Source: an uncultured Bacteroidales bacterium (lineage in GTDB: Bacteria > Bacteroidota > Bacteroidia > Bacteroidales > UBA932). Taken from it: DNA of 64,000 nucleotides. The notes under the pieces were generated by a model. It had not been told where the DNA came from. It ran no database searches and saw nothing but the letters and a program-made list of their open reading frames with translations. The stretch lies in assembly GCA_949294195.1 (NCBI GenBank), contig CASFGK010000009.1, positions 172,839 to 236,838 of the forward strand. Reading direction: 5' to 3'. Below, in pieces: positions 45,238 to 53,980 of the stretch; the first letter of the stretch is position 1; each line of letters opens with the position of its first letter. A program made the position numbers and the translations under genes.

Positions 45238-45256
45238 AATCATAAATGTCGTGACT

Positions 45257-46168
45257 ATGGTAAAAGACTTGTTCCGCAGATATGTCTGGTTAGTTGATGT
45301 GGTCTACAGGGCCGGCAGGCTGACTTTCGAGGAGATAAACGAGAGGTGGAAGCGTACGGAAATGAGTGGGGGCGAAGATTTGCCTCTGAAGACATTCCAC
45401 AACCACCGCCATGCGATAGCGGACATTTTCGGCATTGATATAGAATGTAACAGGAAAGGCGGATATTATTACTATATTGAAAATGCCGATGACATAGAGA
45501 AAGGCGGTGTCAGGGCCTGGCTTCTCAATACCTTCGCCGTAAATAATCTTATAAATGAAAGCCATCATCTGAAACATCGTATCCTTTTCGAGGAGATTCC
45601 TTCAGGACAGAAGTTCCTGACTCCGATAATCGAGGCTATGAGAGAAGGTGTGTGTATTGAATTGGTTTACCGGAACTTCTGGCGGGAGTCCTCTTTTATT
45701 GTGGAAGTGGAGCCATATTGTGTGAAAGTGTTCCGGCAAAGATGGTATATGCTGGCACACATACCAGGTTCAGATAGCCTGCGTGTCTATTCTCTTGACA
45801 GGGTCGAGAGCCTGAATCTTACGGAAAATAAATTCGTTTTACCGAAAGGTTTTGATGCGGAAGCATACTTCTACAATAGTTTCGGGATAATAGTCTATGA
45901 CGGTTCTCCGGCTGAAACCATAAGACTTAGAGTATATGACAGTAAAAGGAAATACTTCAGGACACTTCCGCTGCACCATTCTCAGAAAGAAGTGGAAATT
46001 TGCGAGGAATATTCCATATTCGAGTATTTCGTATCCCCGACCTTTGATTTCCAGCAGGAGATACTGTCGCACGGAGATGAGGTTGAAGTGCTTGCACCGG
46101 AACATTTTCGCAGTGAGGTGGCAGAGATTGTCAGCATAATGGGAAGTTATTATCAGGATAATCAATGA
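45257..46168 (+). CDS. WYL-domain transcriptional regulator
   Basis: 303 residues from the ATG at 45257; a GTG at 45251 is also possible. The N-terminus is a winged-helix-like DNA-binding region (LTFEEINERWKRTEMSGGED; LPLKTFHNHRHAIADIFG). The middle holds a WYL-type domain (VCIELVYRNFWRESSFIVEVEPYCVKVFRQRWYMLAHIPG; RVYSLDRVESL, in shortened form RQRWYMLAH) and a WCX-like C-terminus (LSHGDEVEVLAPEHFRSEV). WYL proteins bind nucleic-acid or nucleotide signals and often control defence or mobile genes. It probably regulates the ATPase group. Confidence 0.85.
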   Translation: MVKDLFRRYVWLVDVVYRAGRLTFEEINERWKRTEMSGGEDLPLKTFHNHRHAIADIFGIDIECNRKGGYYYYIENADDIEKGGVRAWLLNTFAVNNLINESHHLKHRILFEEIPSGQKFLTPIIEAMREGVCIELVYRNFWRESSFIVEVEPYCVKVFRQRWYMLAHIPGSDSLRVYSLDRVESLNLTENKFVLPKGFDAEAYFYNSFGIIVYDGSPAETIRLRVYDSKRKYFRTLPLHHSQKEVEICEEYSIFEYFVSPTFDFQQEILSHGDEVEVLAPEHFRSEVAEIVSIMGSYYQDNQ

Positions 46169-46211
46169 TTTTGTGAGCAGCGGGATTGTCTGATGGAATC
46201 CGGAACTGGGC

Positions 46212-46242
46212 ATTGGCGGAAATGTAAATTCCCATAACTTTG
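46212..46242 (+). promoter_or_regulatory. Promoter upstream of the OmdA-like gene
   Basis: TAACTTTG (46235-46242) matches the -7 box. ATTG (46212-46215), 19 bp upstream, is one base off the -33 box. The start codon follows 31 bp later. Confidence 0.6.
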
Positions 46243-46273
46243 TATCTGTTTTAGAATCATACGTATAAGTGGA

Positions 46274-46840
46274 ATGAACATAGTGAATTTGTTGGATGTC
46301 AAATCAAGGCAGGAATTACGTCAGTGGCTGATTCAGAACCATAGGACAGAAACGGAGTGTTGGGTGGTTGTAAAGAGGGGCAGACCCAAGGATGACGGCA
46401 CTTTCTGGTATATTGATGCGGTGGAAGAAGCCATGTGCTTTGGTTGGATAGACAGCACCACCAAAAAGATAGATGAACATACTACAGCGCAAAAACTGTG
46501 TCCGCGAAAAACCAAAAGCAACTGGTCTGAGCTAAACAAGGAAAGATGCCGGAGGATGGAACGGCTCGGATGTATGACGGATGCAGGCCGGGCTGTATTA
46601 CCGGATATGTCAGAGAAAGGATTTGTGATAGACAAGGATATTTTGACCGCATTGCAGAAAGATCCGGTGGTTTGGAATAATTTCTGCCGTTTCCCTGATT
46701 TGTATAAACGGGTGCGGATAGATACCATTCAAATCAAGAAAAGACAACCGGAATTGTATAAAAGCCGTCTGGATAAATTCATCGAAAACACACGGAAAGG
46801 AATCCTTTATGGAGAGTGGAACGACAACGGCCGCTTGTGA
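46274..46840 (+). CDS. YdeI/OmpD-associated (OmdA) family protein
   Basis: 188 residues. Family signatures are WVVVKRGRPKDDGTFWYIDAVEEAMCFGWIDSTTKK (in part GWIDSTTKKID), LCPRKTKSNWSELNKER and the C-terminal helical pair with LYKRVRIDTIQIKKRQPELYKSRLDKF. These proteins are linked to resistance against bacteriocins or stress in some bacteria, with unknown biochemistry. Own promoter upstream; convergent with the exonuclease gene. Confidence 0.85.
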   Translation: MNIVNLLDVKSRQELRQWLIQNHRTETECWVVVKRGRPKDDGTFWYIDAVEEAMCFGWIDSTTKKIDEHTTAQKLCPRKTKSNWSELNKERCRRMERLGCMTDAGRAVLPDMSEKGFVIDKDILTALQKDPVVWNNFCRFPDLYKRVRIDTIQIKKRQPELYKSRLDKFIENTRKGILYGEWNDNGRL

Positions 46841-46863
46841 ACACGTCATCATGGTACGGCGTT

Positions 46864-46892
46864 TGTCGCCAAAAAACATTTTATTGGCGACA
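46864..46892. terminator. Convergent-gene hairpin
   Basis: TGTCGCCAA (46864-46872) pairs perfectly with TTGGCGACA (46884-46892) between two convergent genes. A-rich and T-rich flanks in the loop allow a bidirectional stop, but no long T tract follows the stem. Confidence 0.4.
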
Positions 46893-46949
46893 TATTCTGT
46901 GCAAGGATATAATAATCCGTAACTGTATATATCGCGCTGACAAGAAATT

Positions 46950-47444
46950 TCACAGTATCTTCATCGCGATGGCGGCGCAGGCTTCGGCATCGGCCAGGGC
47001 ATGGTGGTGCTGCGTAAGGTCGAAGCCGCATCGTGCAGCTACTGTCTGCAGCTGATGGTTCGGCAGCTCTTCCCGGAAGACCCTTCGGGAAGCGTTGCAT
47101 GTGCAGAAAAACCGATAGTTCGGGTAATCCATACCGTACATCCGGAATACGGCTTTCAGACACCCTTCGTCGAACCTGCTGTTATGGGCCACCAAAGGCA
47201 GCCCTTCGATAAGGGGTTCAGCCTCGGCCCATACCACGGGGAAGACAGGAGCATTCTCCGTGTCTCTGGCCGTCAGTCCGTGAATCCGTGTGTTCCAGTA
47301 TGAATAGTACTCCGGCTCAGGCCGTATCAGTCTGTAGAATCTGTCCGTAATCGTCCCGCCTCTGACGACCACTATACCCACGCTGCATACGCTCGTACGC
47401 TGTTCGTTGGCTGTCTCGAAATCTATTGCCGCAAAGTCTGTCAT
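46950..47444 (-). CDS. DnaQ-like 3'-5' exonuclease
   Basis: 164 residues. DEDDh residues are visible: Asp/Glu in FAAIDFETAN, Asp in VAHNSRFDEG, and His/Asp in HHALADAEACAAI. It lacks polymerase or GIY-YIG parts, so it is a stand-alone proofreading-type or RNase T-type nuclease, common in Bacteroidota. Promoter not obvious. No operon partner. Confidence 0.88.
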   Translation of the reverse strand: MTDFAAIDFETANEQRTSVCSVGIVVVRGGTITDRFYRLIRPEPEYYSYWNTRIHGLTARDTENAPVFPVVWAEAEPLIEGLPLVAHNSRFDEGCLKAVFRMYGMDYPNYRFFCTCNASRRVFREELPNHQLQTVAARCGFDLTQHHHALADAEACAAIAMKIL

Positions 47445-47690
47445 TGGCCGTCAATCAGAATGATGAGTTAAACAAATACAATTGTTCAAAGATAATGAAT
47501 ATCTGTCAAATGTGCCAAAATCTGTCTGTCGCTCCCAAAACCGGATTCGAGCGTTGAAAGCCTGTAAGAAAGATGGTCTTCCGTACGCTGGTGTTTGGCT
47601 TTCTGTCTGAAAACCAGTGATACAATAGGGCAATCATGTACGCTCGAGTCCGAAAATACTCCTATATTTGCTTCCGGATTGCTTTTTATC

Positions 47691-48443
47691 ATGAAACTCA
47701 CTTATATATACCATAGCGGATTCGTCGTGGAGACGGAGGGCTGCATCCTGGTGTTCGACTTCTGGAAGGATCCGGCGGGGGTGATGCCCGGGGTGCTGGA
47801 GTCGGACAAGCCGCTTTATGTGTTCTCCAGCCATTTCCACGAGGACCATTTCGACCGCAGCATATTGGGGTGGAGGGAGAGGAAGCGGGACATAACCTAT
47901 ATCCTGTCGAAAGATATCCTGAAGCATTACCGGGCCCGCAAGGAAAGTGCGGATGTGTGGCTGGCCAAAGGCGGGCGCTGCGAGGACGGGAATGTCCGGG
48001 TATGGGCCACGGGCAGTACCGACAGCGGTGTCTCCTGGATAGTGGAGACAGACGGACGGAGGCTTTTCCATGCCGGGGATCTGAACAACTGGTATGCCCG
48101 TTTTCTGACCGAAGATTTTCAGGGAGGGTTGGTGCACAGTCCCGACTTTGACATTGATGTGGATCTTGTCAGGGAGGAGAAACTTTACCTTGGAGAGCTG
48201 AAGGACATCCGGAAAATCACCGGCAGTTTCGACATCGCCTTCTTTCCTGTTGACAGCAGGACAGGCAACGGCTATACCCGCGGAGCCCGCCAGTTCATCG
48301 ACAGGTTCAGTACAGGGCTTCTGGTCCCTATGCATTTCACCTCGGGAGGCTTCGAGTCCGCCTGGCGTATGAAAGAGTACGCCGATGCCGAAGAAGTTGC
48401 TTTCTGGAGCATCAGCCGCGAAGGGGAAACGCTGGATATATGA
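47691..48443 (+). CDS. UlaG-like MBL-fold hydrolase
   Basis: 250 residues from the ATG at 47691 (MKLTYIYHSGFVVETEG); the longer frame starts upstream of a likely -7 box (TATATTTG, 47663-47670). Metal ligands: SSHFHEDHFDR (His-x-His-x-Asp-His pattern), FHAGDLNNW and PMHFTSGG. Resembles YycJ/UlaG-like metallo-hydrolases, substrates unknown. No signal peptide. Confidence 0.83.
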   Translation: MKLTYIYHSGFVVETEGCILVFDFWKDPAGVMPGVLESDKPLYVFSSHFHEDHFDRSILGWRERKRDITYILSKDILKHYRARKESADVWLAKGGRCEDGNVRVWATGSTDSGVSWIVETDGRRLFHAGDLNNWYARFLTEDFQGGLVHSPDFDIDVDLVREEKLYLGELKDIRKITGSFDIAFFPVDSRTGNGYTRGARQFIDRFSTGLLVPMHFTSGGFESAWRMKEYADAEEVAFWSISREGETLDI

Positions 48444-48540
48444 ATGTGGCCGGCTGTATGTCAATTTTCCGTCACAGGCAGTCATTTATTCCGGTCGGTT
48501 TTCTAAATTTGTCCTCCGGACAATTAATCCTCATAATATC

Positions 48541-48816
48541 ATGATAAGACTGAACGTATTCATCAAGGTCTCTGAGAAAGACCGTGAGACAGTTATCGCC
48601 GCTGCCCGGAAGCTCGTTGCGGCTTCACTCGGCGATGAAGGATGCATCGCATATGACATTTTCGAGAGCTCCACCCGCAGGGATGTGCTCATGATCTGCG
48701 AAACGTGGAGGGACGAGGCTGCCCTTGCCGCCCACCAGAAGGCTTCCCATTTCGTTGAACTGGTACCTCAGATCCAGGCTCTGGCCGAGATGAAGACCGA
48801 GAGTTTTGTATTCTAG
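48541..48816 (+). CDS. Antibiotic-biosynthesis-monooxygenase (ABM) domain protein
   Basis: 91 residues from the ATG at 48541. One dimeric alpha/beta-barrel ABM domain: RLNVFIKVSEKDRETVIAAA, EGCIAYDIFESSTRRDVLMI, ETWRDEAALAAHQKASHF. Small proteins of this family act as quinol monooxygenases (YgiN-like) or unknown oxidoreductases. A -7 box, TAAATTTG (48504-48511), lies 30 bp upstream and a strong terminator follows, so it is probably a single-gene transcript. Confidence 0.85.
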   Translation: MIRLNVFIKVSEKDRETVIAAARKLVAASLGDEGCIAYDIFESSTRRDVLMICETWRDEAALAAHQKASHFVELVPQIQALAEMKTESFVF

Positions 48817-48848
48817 CCAAAGGAACATGTCTCTGGAAATGATGTATG

Positions 48849-48888
48849 AAGGCCGGATATCTGGAAAGCATGATGTCCGGCCTTTTTT
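48849..48888 (+). terminator. Intrinsic terminator after the ABM gene
   Basis: AAGGCCGGA (48849-48857) and TCCGGCCTT (48876-48884) form a perfect 9-bp stem, extended inside the loop by ATATC against GATGT with wobble pairs, and followed by six T residues in all. Confidence 0.85.
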
Positions 48889-48984
48889 GTTGAAAACGCC
48901 TGAAACCGATTGGCGGCTGCATTGTCTCTCCCGTCCGGGGCCCAGATCATGGAAGTCTTCCGATGGGCGGCGCTGGACCGACAT

Positions 48985-49218
48985 GTACGAACTGCCGGCA
49001 TGTGCCAGGGCGAAATGGCAGGAGAAAGACTTGACCATCCGGCGACGTCACGCCCCGATTCGGATGCCTTCGTTCCAGCCCCGGCCATCAAAGGTTGTCA
49101 GGCCAGACGGTACAACTATCAGAAATACCGCTACGAAAGAGGACATATCTGTCCTGCCGCGGACAACAAGTAGAGCGAGACCGCGATGCAGGTATCGGAC
49201 ACCTTGAACGACAAGTCT
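48985..49218 (+). pseudogene. Remnant of a DNA/RNA non-specific endonuclease gene
   Basis: The plus-strand frame reads RLDHPATSRPDSDAFVPAPAI then KYRYERGHICPAADNK, followed by a stop codon and then SETAM in the same frame. This matches the catalytic region of the NUC1-type endonuclease family (usual form: DRGHMCPAGDNKW then SE-x-AM), with the Trp codon turned into a stop. The N-terminal signal and the C-terminal half are missing, and an upstream frame shift is likely near 49015. The gene is decayed. It abuts the convergent alkylation repair gene. Confidence 0.6.
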
Positions 49219-50075
49219 TAGAGCGGAGCAGTATTGCGCGTCCTGAAAGACTCTTTAGCCTTGCGGACATATAGCCTGACCACATCGTCCGGCAGGTTGC
49301 ATGAACGCACATATTCTCTTGTCTGTTCAGGGAATTTTGCGAGCGCTGTCGCCAGAAGCCAGGCGACTCCCATTCTGACATAATACGGACTTTGTCCCGG
49401 TACAGTCCCTGCCTTTGTCCCGGAAAGACAGTATCCGTATCCGTACGGTACGGTTTCCGGCCCTGCTGTCTTTATGTGCCGGGACTCCGGATTGTTTTTC
49501 TTCTCTGCCAGAGGAATATACTCTGACCGTATCCTGCTGAAGTTTATCCTGTCCGTTTCTTTGAAAACGCCAGGAAGCCATTCGGGTTCAAGAAACCAGC
49601 ACATTGTCATGACGGTTGCGAAACGCACTTCGAATTCCCTGTCGGACTCACGCAGATTCCCGAGGAAGTCCCATAGCCGGTTTTTGTCCGTTCTTCTGTG
49701 TCCGGCCCATCTGGCGGCGCAGCAGACAGTGTCGCAGACCGCCCAGTTGTCAATGTTCGGGATGAATTTCCCGAACAGGCCGAGCCTTTCGTCCAGCGGG
49801 ATTTTCATATAGTCCAGCATAAGGCCCCAGATGACAGTCTCCTCGTAATATAAAGCAAATTCGCCCTCCATTGATGCGGTTTCCAGTCCGTGCAGGATTT
49901 CCATCCGGTCATCCCTTGCGGACAGCTCTTTGGCTATCTTCTTCATATCCGGTATATGGAGCCCCAGGATCGCTGTTCCCTGCAGCGGATTCACGATGCG
50001 GATATGCCCGAGCCTGTAATGCGGCTCCTCCCTGAAACGTCCGGATATGTATGGCAGCAGAATATCTTCAATCAT
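49218..50075 (-). CDS. DNA alkylation repair (AlkD-like HEAT) protein
   Basis: 285 residues built of helical HEAT-like repeats. Family markers are LHIPDMKKIAKEL, the stretch NIDNWAVCDTVC with its invariant Trp and Asp, and MGVAWLLATALAKFPEQTREY. AlkD-type enzymes excise N3- and N7-alkylpurines from DNA. The C-terminal ending KESFRTRNTAPL runs to the edge of the decayed endonuclease. Single gene with no clear operon. Confidence 0.88.
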   Translation of the reverse strand: MIEDILLPYISGRFREEPHYRLGHIRIVNPLQGTAILGLHIPDMKKIAKELSARDDRMEILHGLETASMEGEFALYYEETVIWGLMLDYMKIPLDERLGLFGKFIPNIDNWAVCDTVCCAARWAGHRRTDKNRLWDFLGNLRESDREFEVRFATVMTMCWFLEPEWLPGVFKETDRINFSRIRSEYIPLAEKKNNPESRHIKTAGPETVPYGYGYCLSGTKAGTVPGQSPYYVRMGVAWLLATALAKFPEQTREYVRSCNLPDDVVRLYVRKAKESFRTRNTAPL

Positions 50076-50137
50076 TGTTCCAACGTCGGTCCGACGAATT
50101 TATCCAATTATATTATTCCAATATTCAATATTTTACC

Positions 50138-51412
50138 CTAATCCTTAAGGCAGTTTACCGGTACGACGTATATTCCGTCCTTCCGACGGTAGGCATACTG
50201 TCCTATACCTGTGAGGATCATCAGGAATGAAGGTTCTTTCATTCTCTTGGTGTCAATCTTGCCGGAAAGTTTCAAAAGGGTTTCGGCTCCGCTTTCTATA
50301 AGCTGTTCTCCCCCTATCTTGATTTCCACAAGACCGTAACTGGAGTCCCGAAGATGTATTACCGCATCACATTCAAGACCGTTTTTATCTCTGTAATGAT
50401 AGACTTGTCCGCCAAGGGCATCCGCATATATCCGAAGATCCCGGACAGCCAGAGTTTCAAATAACAGCCCGAATGTATTGAGGTCATACACCAGGTCGTC
50501 CGGACCTACCCCCAGGGCCGAAGCAGCGATGGACGGATCCACGAAGTAGCGTGTGTCAGAAACACGTATGGCAGTTTTGGACCGCAAATTCGGGCTCCAT
50601 GCCGGCATATTCTCTATGACAAATATTTTTTTCAGGGCCTGAATATATGATGCTATTGTATCTTGCCCCATGCTCGGCATTCCGTTCTGGACCAGGTCGT
50701 CATATATGGTGCTGACAGGCACCTGCTGTCCCTGATGCCTCGCGTATGAGCGCAGCAGTCTGCGGGTAAATTCCGGATCTCTCTGTACATTGTCCGCTCT
50801 CGAAACATCACTGTGGACAACACCGTCCACATAGTTGCCGGCCTGCAACAGTGCGGCTTCTCTGGTAAGGGCAAGCGAACCTGGCCATCCGCCTCTGCAG
50901 ACAAGATATGCAAGTTCTTTCAATGGAATGTCATCTGCTTTTGCCGATGCGAAATCCCCTTTGAACAAAGATCCGATGCTTGTTTTCCCACTGGAATCAC
51001 CGGATTCCCATAAACTCATCGGCCGCATTGTCAGCCACGCCACACGTCCGGTTCCGGAGTGTGTCAGTTCTGACATGTCCGGAGGGATGGATGAACCGGT
51101 AAAAATCAGCTGCCCCGGCATACCTCTGTGGCTTACCTCAAAACGGGCCGCATCCCATAGTTTTGGGGCAAGTTGCCATTCATCGATCAGCCTTGGTGTA
51201 TCCCCTTGAAAAAGGATCTGCGGGTCAGTTTCGGCAAGAAGCAGATTGGAAGCCCTTGTCTTGGGATAGTCCATGTATAATATGCTTCTGGCATGTTGTT
51301 CTGCGGTAGTAGTCTTTCCGCACCATTTCGGCCCTTGTATCAATACTATACCGGATGCGGAAAGTTGAGCTTCCAGCATCCGGTCTGCTATTCGTGGTCT
51401 ATATTTCTCCAT
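50138..51412 (-). CDS. DUF4143-type P-loop ATPase (AAA_14)
   Basis: 424 residues from the ATG at 51412 (MEKYRPRIADRML). Walker A IVLIQGPKWCGKTTTAEQ, then the family signatures RLIDEWQLAPKLWDAARFE (Walker B) and GQLIFTGSS. The C-terminal DUF4143 part has an ENMPAWSPNLRSKTAIRVSD region and a nuclease-like core YHYRDKNGLECDAVIHL with DSSYGLVEIKIGGEQ, resembling a PD-(D/E)XK fold. Families of this type are abundant in Bacteroidales; function unknown. Confidence 0.87.
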   Translation of the reverse strand: MEKYRPRIADRMLEAQLSASGIVLIQGPKWCGKTTTAEQHARSILYMDYPKTRASNLLLAETDPQILFQGDTPRLIDEWQLAPKLWDAARFEVSHRGMPGQLIFTGSSIPPDMSELTHSGTGRVAWLTMRPMSLWESGDSSGKTSIGSLFKGDFASAKADDIPLKELAYLVCRGGWPGSLALTREAALLQAGNYVDGVVHSDVSRADNVQRDPEFTRRLLRSYARHQGQQVPVSTIYDDLVQNGMPSMGQDTIASYIQALKKIFVIENMPAWSPNLRSKTAIRVSDTRYFVDPSIAASALGVGPDDLVYDLNTFGLLFETLAVRDLRIYADALGGQVYHYRDKNGLECDAVIHLRDSSYGLVEIKIGGEQLIESGAETLLKLSGKIDTKRMKEPSFLMILTGIGQYAYRRKDGIYVVPVNCLKD

Positions 51413-51562
51413 TGTCAAAATTCTTGATAGCAAAGATATGGTTAATTTCTTTGATTATCAAGGATTTTGGATTTCAGTTCATATAATCGGCCGATTTTGG
51501 TTCGGCAAATTGGCCGTCATTGAGTCCTTTGATTGGCTGGTTTTTATTCTGGGTTTTGGCTG

Positions 51563-52801
51563 TCATTTCAGCTTGTGTATGGCCAGACCGCTTCTGAGCT
51601 TCGGCTCGAACCATGTGGTTTTCGGCGGCATGATGTTGCCGGAGTCTGCAATGTCCACCAGCTGTTTCATCGAAACGGGGTAGAGTGCGAAAGCCACCGC
51701 CATCTCACCGCTGTCCACTCTGCGTGAAAGCTCTCCGAGTCCTCGGATTCCGCCTACGAAGTCAATGCGTTTGTCGGTACGCAGATCCTTGATACCCAGG
51801 ATCCTGTCCAATACCAGATCTGACAGGACGGTCACGTCCAGCACCCCGATAGGATCCGAGTCGTCATATCTGCCGGCTTTCGCTTCCAGAGAATACCATT
51901 TGCCGTCAAGATACATGGAGAAATTGTGCAGATGTCCGGGTCTGTATGGCTCCGTCCCTTTTTCCGTGACTGTAAAATCTTCTGCCAGTTTTTCCAGAAA
52001 CTGCTCCGGAGAGAGTCCGTTGAGGTCTTTCACCACCCTGTTGTAGTCGATGATCTTGAGATGGCTTTCCGGAAAGGCTACAGCCATGAACCAGTTGTAC
52101 TCCTCGTCTCCGCGATGATCCGGATTGGAAGCTTTCCTTTCGGCCCCGACTCTTGCCGCCGCTGCGGTCCGGTGGTGGCCGTCTGCAACATAGAATGCAG
52201 GTATATCCTTGAAGATTTCAGTGATCCTGTCGATGTCTGCCTGCGCGTCGATTACCCAGAAATGATGACCGAAACCGTCTTCGGCAGTGAAATCGTATTC
52301 AGGCTCACGTGCAGTGTATTTCCTGACGATGTCATTTATTGCGTCATTGTCAGGATAAGAGAAGAAGACAGGCTCGATATTGGCGTCCTGTATGTTCACG
52401 TGGATCATCCTGTCATCCTCTTTTTCCTTACGGGTGAGTTCGTGCTTCTTGATTTTCCCTTCTGCATAGTCGTCAGTGTGGGCGCATACTACCAGTCCGT
52501 ACTGTGTTCTTCCGTCCATAGTCTGGGCATATATGTAGTAATACGGTTTGTCATCCTGTACCAGCCACCCGCGTTTCTGCCAGTCCTTGAAGTTTTCCAC
52601 AGCTTTGTCGTAAGCCGCCTGGCTGTGTTCGTCTATTATGGGGTCAAAATCTATTTCAGGTTTTGTTATATGCAGCAGGGATTTCTCGGAAGCTTCGGCT
52701 TTCGCTTCTTCAGAATTGAGTACGTCATACGGACGTGCCGCTACTTCCCTGACAAGTTCCTTCGGCGGACGCACCGCCGCAAACGGTTTTACTCTTACCA
52801 T
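51563..52801 (-). CDS. DUF1015 family protein
   Basis: 412 residues. The start RVKPFAAVRPPKELVREVAARPYDVL and YVADGHHRTAAAARVG are hallmarks of DUF1015. In Bacteroidota and other bacteria this gene is often next to serA and serC, as here (64 bp after serA). The family has been linked to serine metabolism, including a suggested serine kinase-like role, but its reaction is not certain to me. Cytoplasmic, no signal peptide. Confidence 0.88.
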   Translation of the reverse strand: MVRVKPFAAVRPPKELVREVAARPYDVLNSEEAKAEASEKSLLHITKPEIDFDPIIDEHSQAAYDKAVENFKDWQKRGWLVQDDKPYYYIYAQTMDGRTQYGLVVCAHTDDYAEGKIKKHELTRKEKEDDRMIHVNIQDANIEPVFFSYPDNDAINDIVRKYTAREPEYDFTAEDGFGHHFWVIDAQADIDRITEIFKDIPAFYVADGHHRTAAAARVGAERKASNPDHRGDEEYNWFMAVAFPESHLKIIDYNRVVKDLNGLSPEQFLEKLAEDFTVTEKGTEPYRPGHLHNFSMYLDGKWYSLEAKAGRYDDSDPIGVLDVTVLSDLVLDRILGIKDLRTDKRIDFVGGIRGLGELSRRVDSGEMAVAFALYPVSMKQLVDIADSGNIMPPKTTWFEPKLRSGLAIHKLK

Positions 52802-52865
52802 ATTCTGTCATTATTTGTCCCGGGCTTGAAAATGAGGCTTGCTGCCCGGTGAAGAAAAAGACATT

Positions 52866-53789
52866 TTATTTTGCATTGACCTGGAAGCGGGTGCATCCGG
52901 TCGCAAAATATTCCACTATCTGTCTGGCAGCAGCGAGTCCTGCATTGATGTTGGCTTCAGCCGTTTCCGCTCCCATTTTCTTAGGTGTGGCAAATACCCT
53001 TTTCCCGAACTTTTCGTCCAGCTCAGCCTGGTGGACGGCTGCAATGTCAGTCACATATTTAAGGTCTGGCCTGTCAGTCAGCGCTTTCTCCAGTTCCGCT
53101 TCATTTATGACTTCCTTTCTGGCGGTATTTACCAGACATCCGCCTGCAGGCATTCTGGTCAGCAGGTCATATCCGATGGATTCTTTTGTCTGCGGAGTCG
53201 CCGGGATATGCAGGGATATGAAGTCGCATGAAGAATACATTTCTTCAAGAGAAGCAGCGGGCGTCACTCCCTCATCTTCCATGACACTGCCCTCCACAAA
53301 CGGATCGAAAGCCATCACTTCCATTCCGAGCGCCCTGGCTTTTGCCGCCACAAGCCTGCCGACATTTCCGAATGCCTGTATTCCGACTTTCTTCCCTTTG
53401 ACTTCGCTGCCGGTACCCGGAGTAAAGCAGTTGCGGGACATGAAAATCATCATCGCGATGGCGAGCTCGGCCACCGCGTTGGAGTTCTGTCCCGGCGTAT
53501 TCATCACCACGATACCGCGTTCCGTACAGGCGTCCAGACAGATATTGTCATATCCTGCACCGGCGCGGACCACGATTTTCAGATTCTTTGCCGCATCCAC
53601 GACCTCTCGTGTGACCTTGTCGGAGCGTACTACGAGCGCATCCGCATCCGCTACCGCCTTGAGAAGCTGCACCGGCGATGTGTATTTTTCTAGCAGGACA
53701 ACTTCATGTCCTCCTGCCTGTGCTATTTCCTTTATTCCGTTGACCGCAGCAGCTGCAAACGGTTTTTCGGTTGCTACCAATATTTTCAT
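52866..53789 (-). CDS. serA: D-3-phosphoglycerate dehydrogenase-like protein
   Basis: 307 residues from the ATG at 53789 (MKILVATEKPFAAAAV). Substrate Arg in VRAGAGYDNI, Rossmann fold VGIQAFGNVGRLVAAKARAL, catalytic Arg/Glu/His elements in LVNTARKEVINEAELEKAL and the end IGAETAEANINAG-like MGAETAEANINAGLAAA. It lacks ACT regulatory domains, so feedback control by serine through ACT is not expected. With serC and DUF1015 it forms the serine biosynthesis group: 3-phosphoglycerate to 3-phosphohydroxypyruvate with NAD. Confidence 0.92.
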   Translation of the reverse strand: MKILVATEKPFAAAAVNGIKEIAQAGGHEVVLLEKYTSPVQLLKAVADADALVVRSDKVTREVVDAAKNLKIVVRAGAGYDNICLDACTERGIVVMNTPGQNSNAVAELAIAMMIFMSRNCFTPGTGSEVKGKKVGIQAFGNVGRLVAAKARALGMEVMAFDPFVEGSVMEDEGVTPAASLEEMYSSCDFISLHIPATPQTKESIGYDLLTRMPAGGCLVNTARKEVINEAELEKALTDRPDLKYVTDIAAVHQAELDEKFGKRVFATPKKMGAETAEANINAGLAAARQIVEYFATGCTRFQVNAK

Positions 53790-53980
53790 AGTCAATGGGT
53801 TTGTGCCCTTCCGGGCAATTGGTTATTGTTTATGTGTGTCCTCCGGACCGATCATGTGTCTTTAATTCCCGGGAAATTCAAATTAAAACAGACTATTCGA
53901 GGCGGGCGCCATTCCGAACACCGGAGTTACCTTCCGGTAATGAGGATGTGAGAAACAAGCCCAACGAAGAAGAGGCGTTT

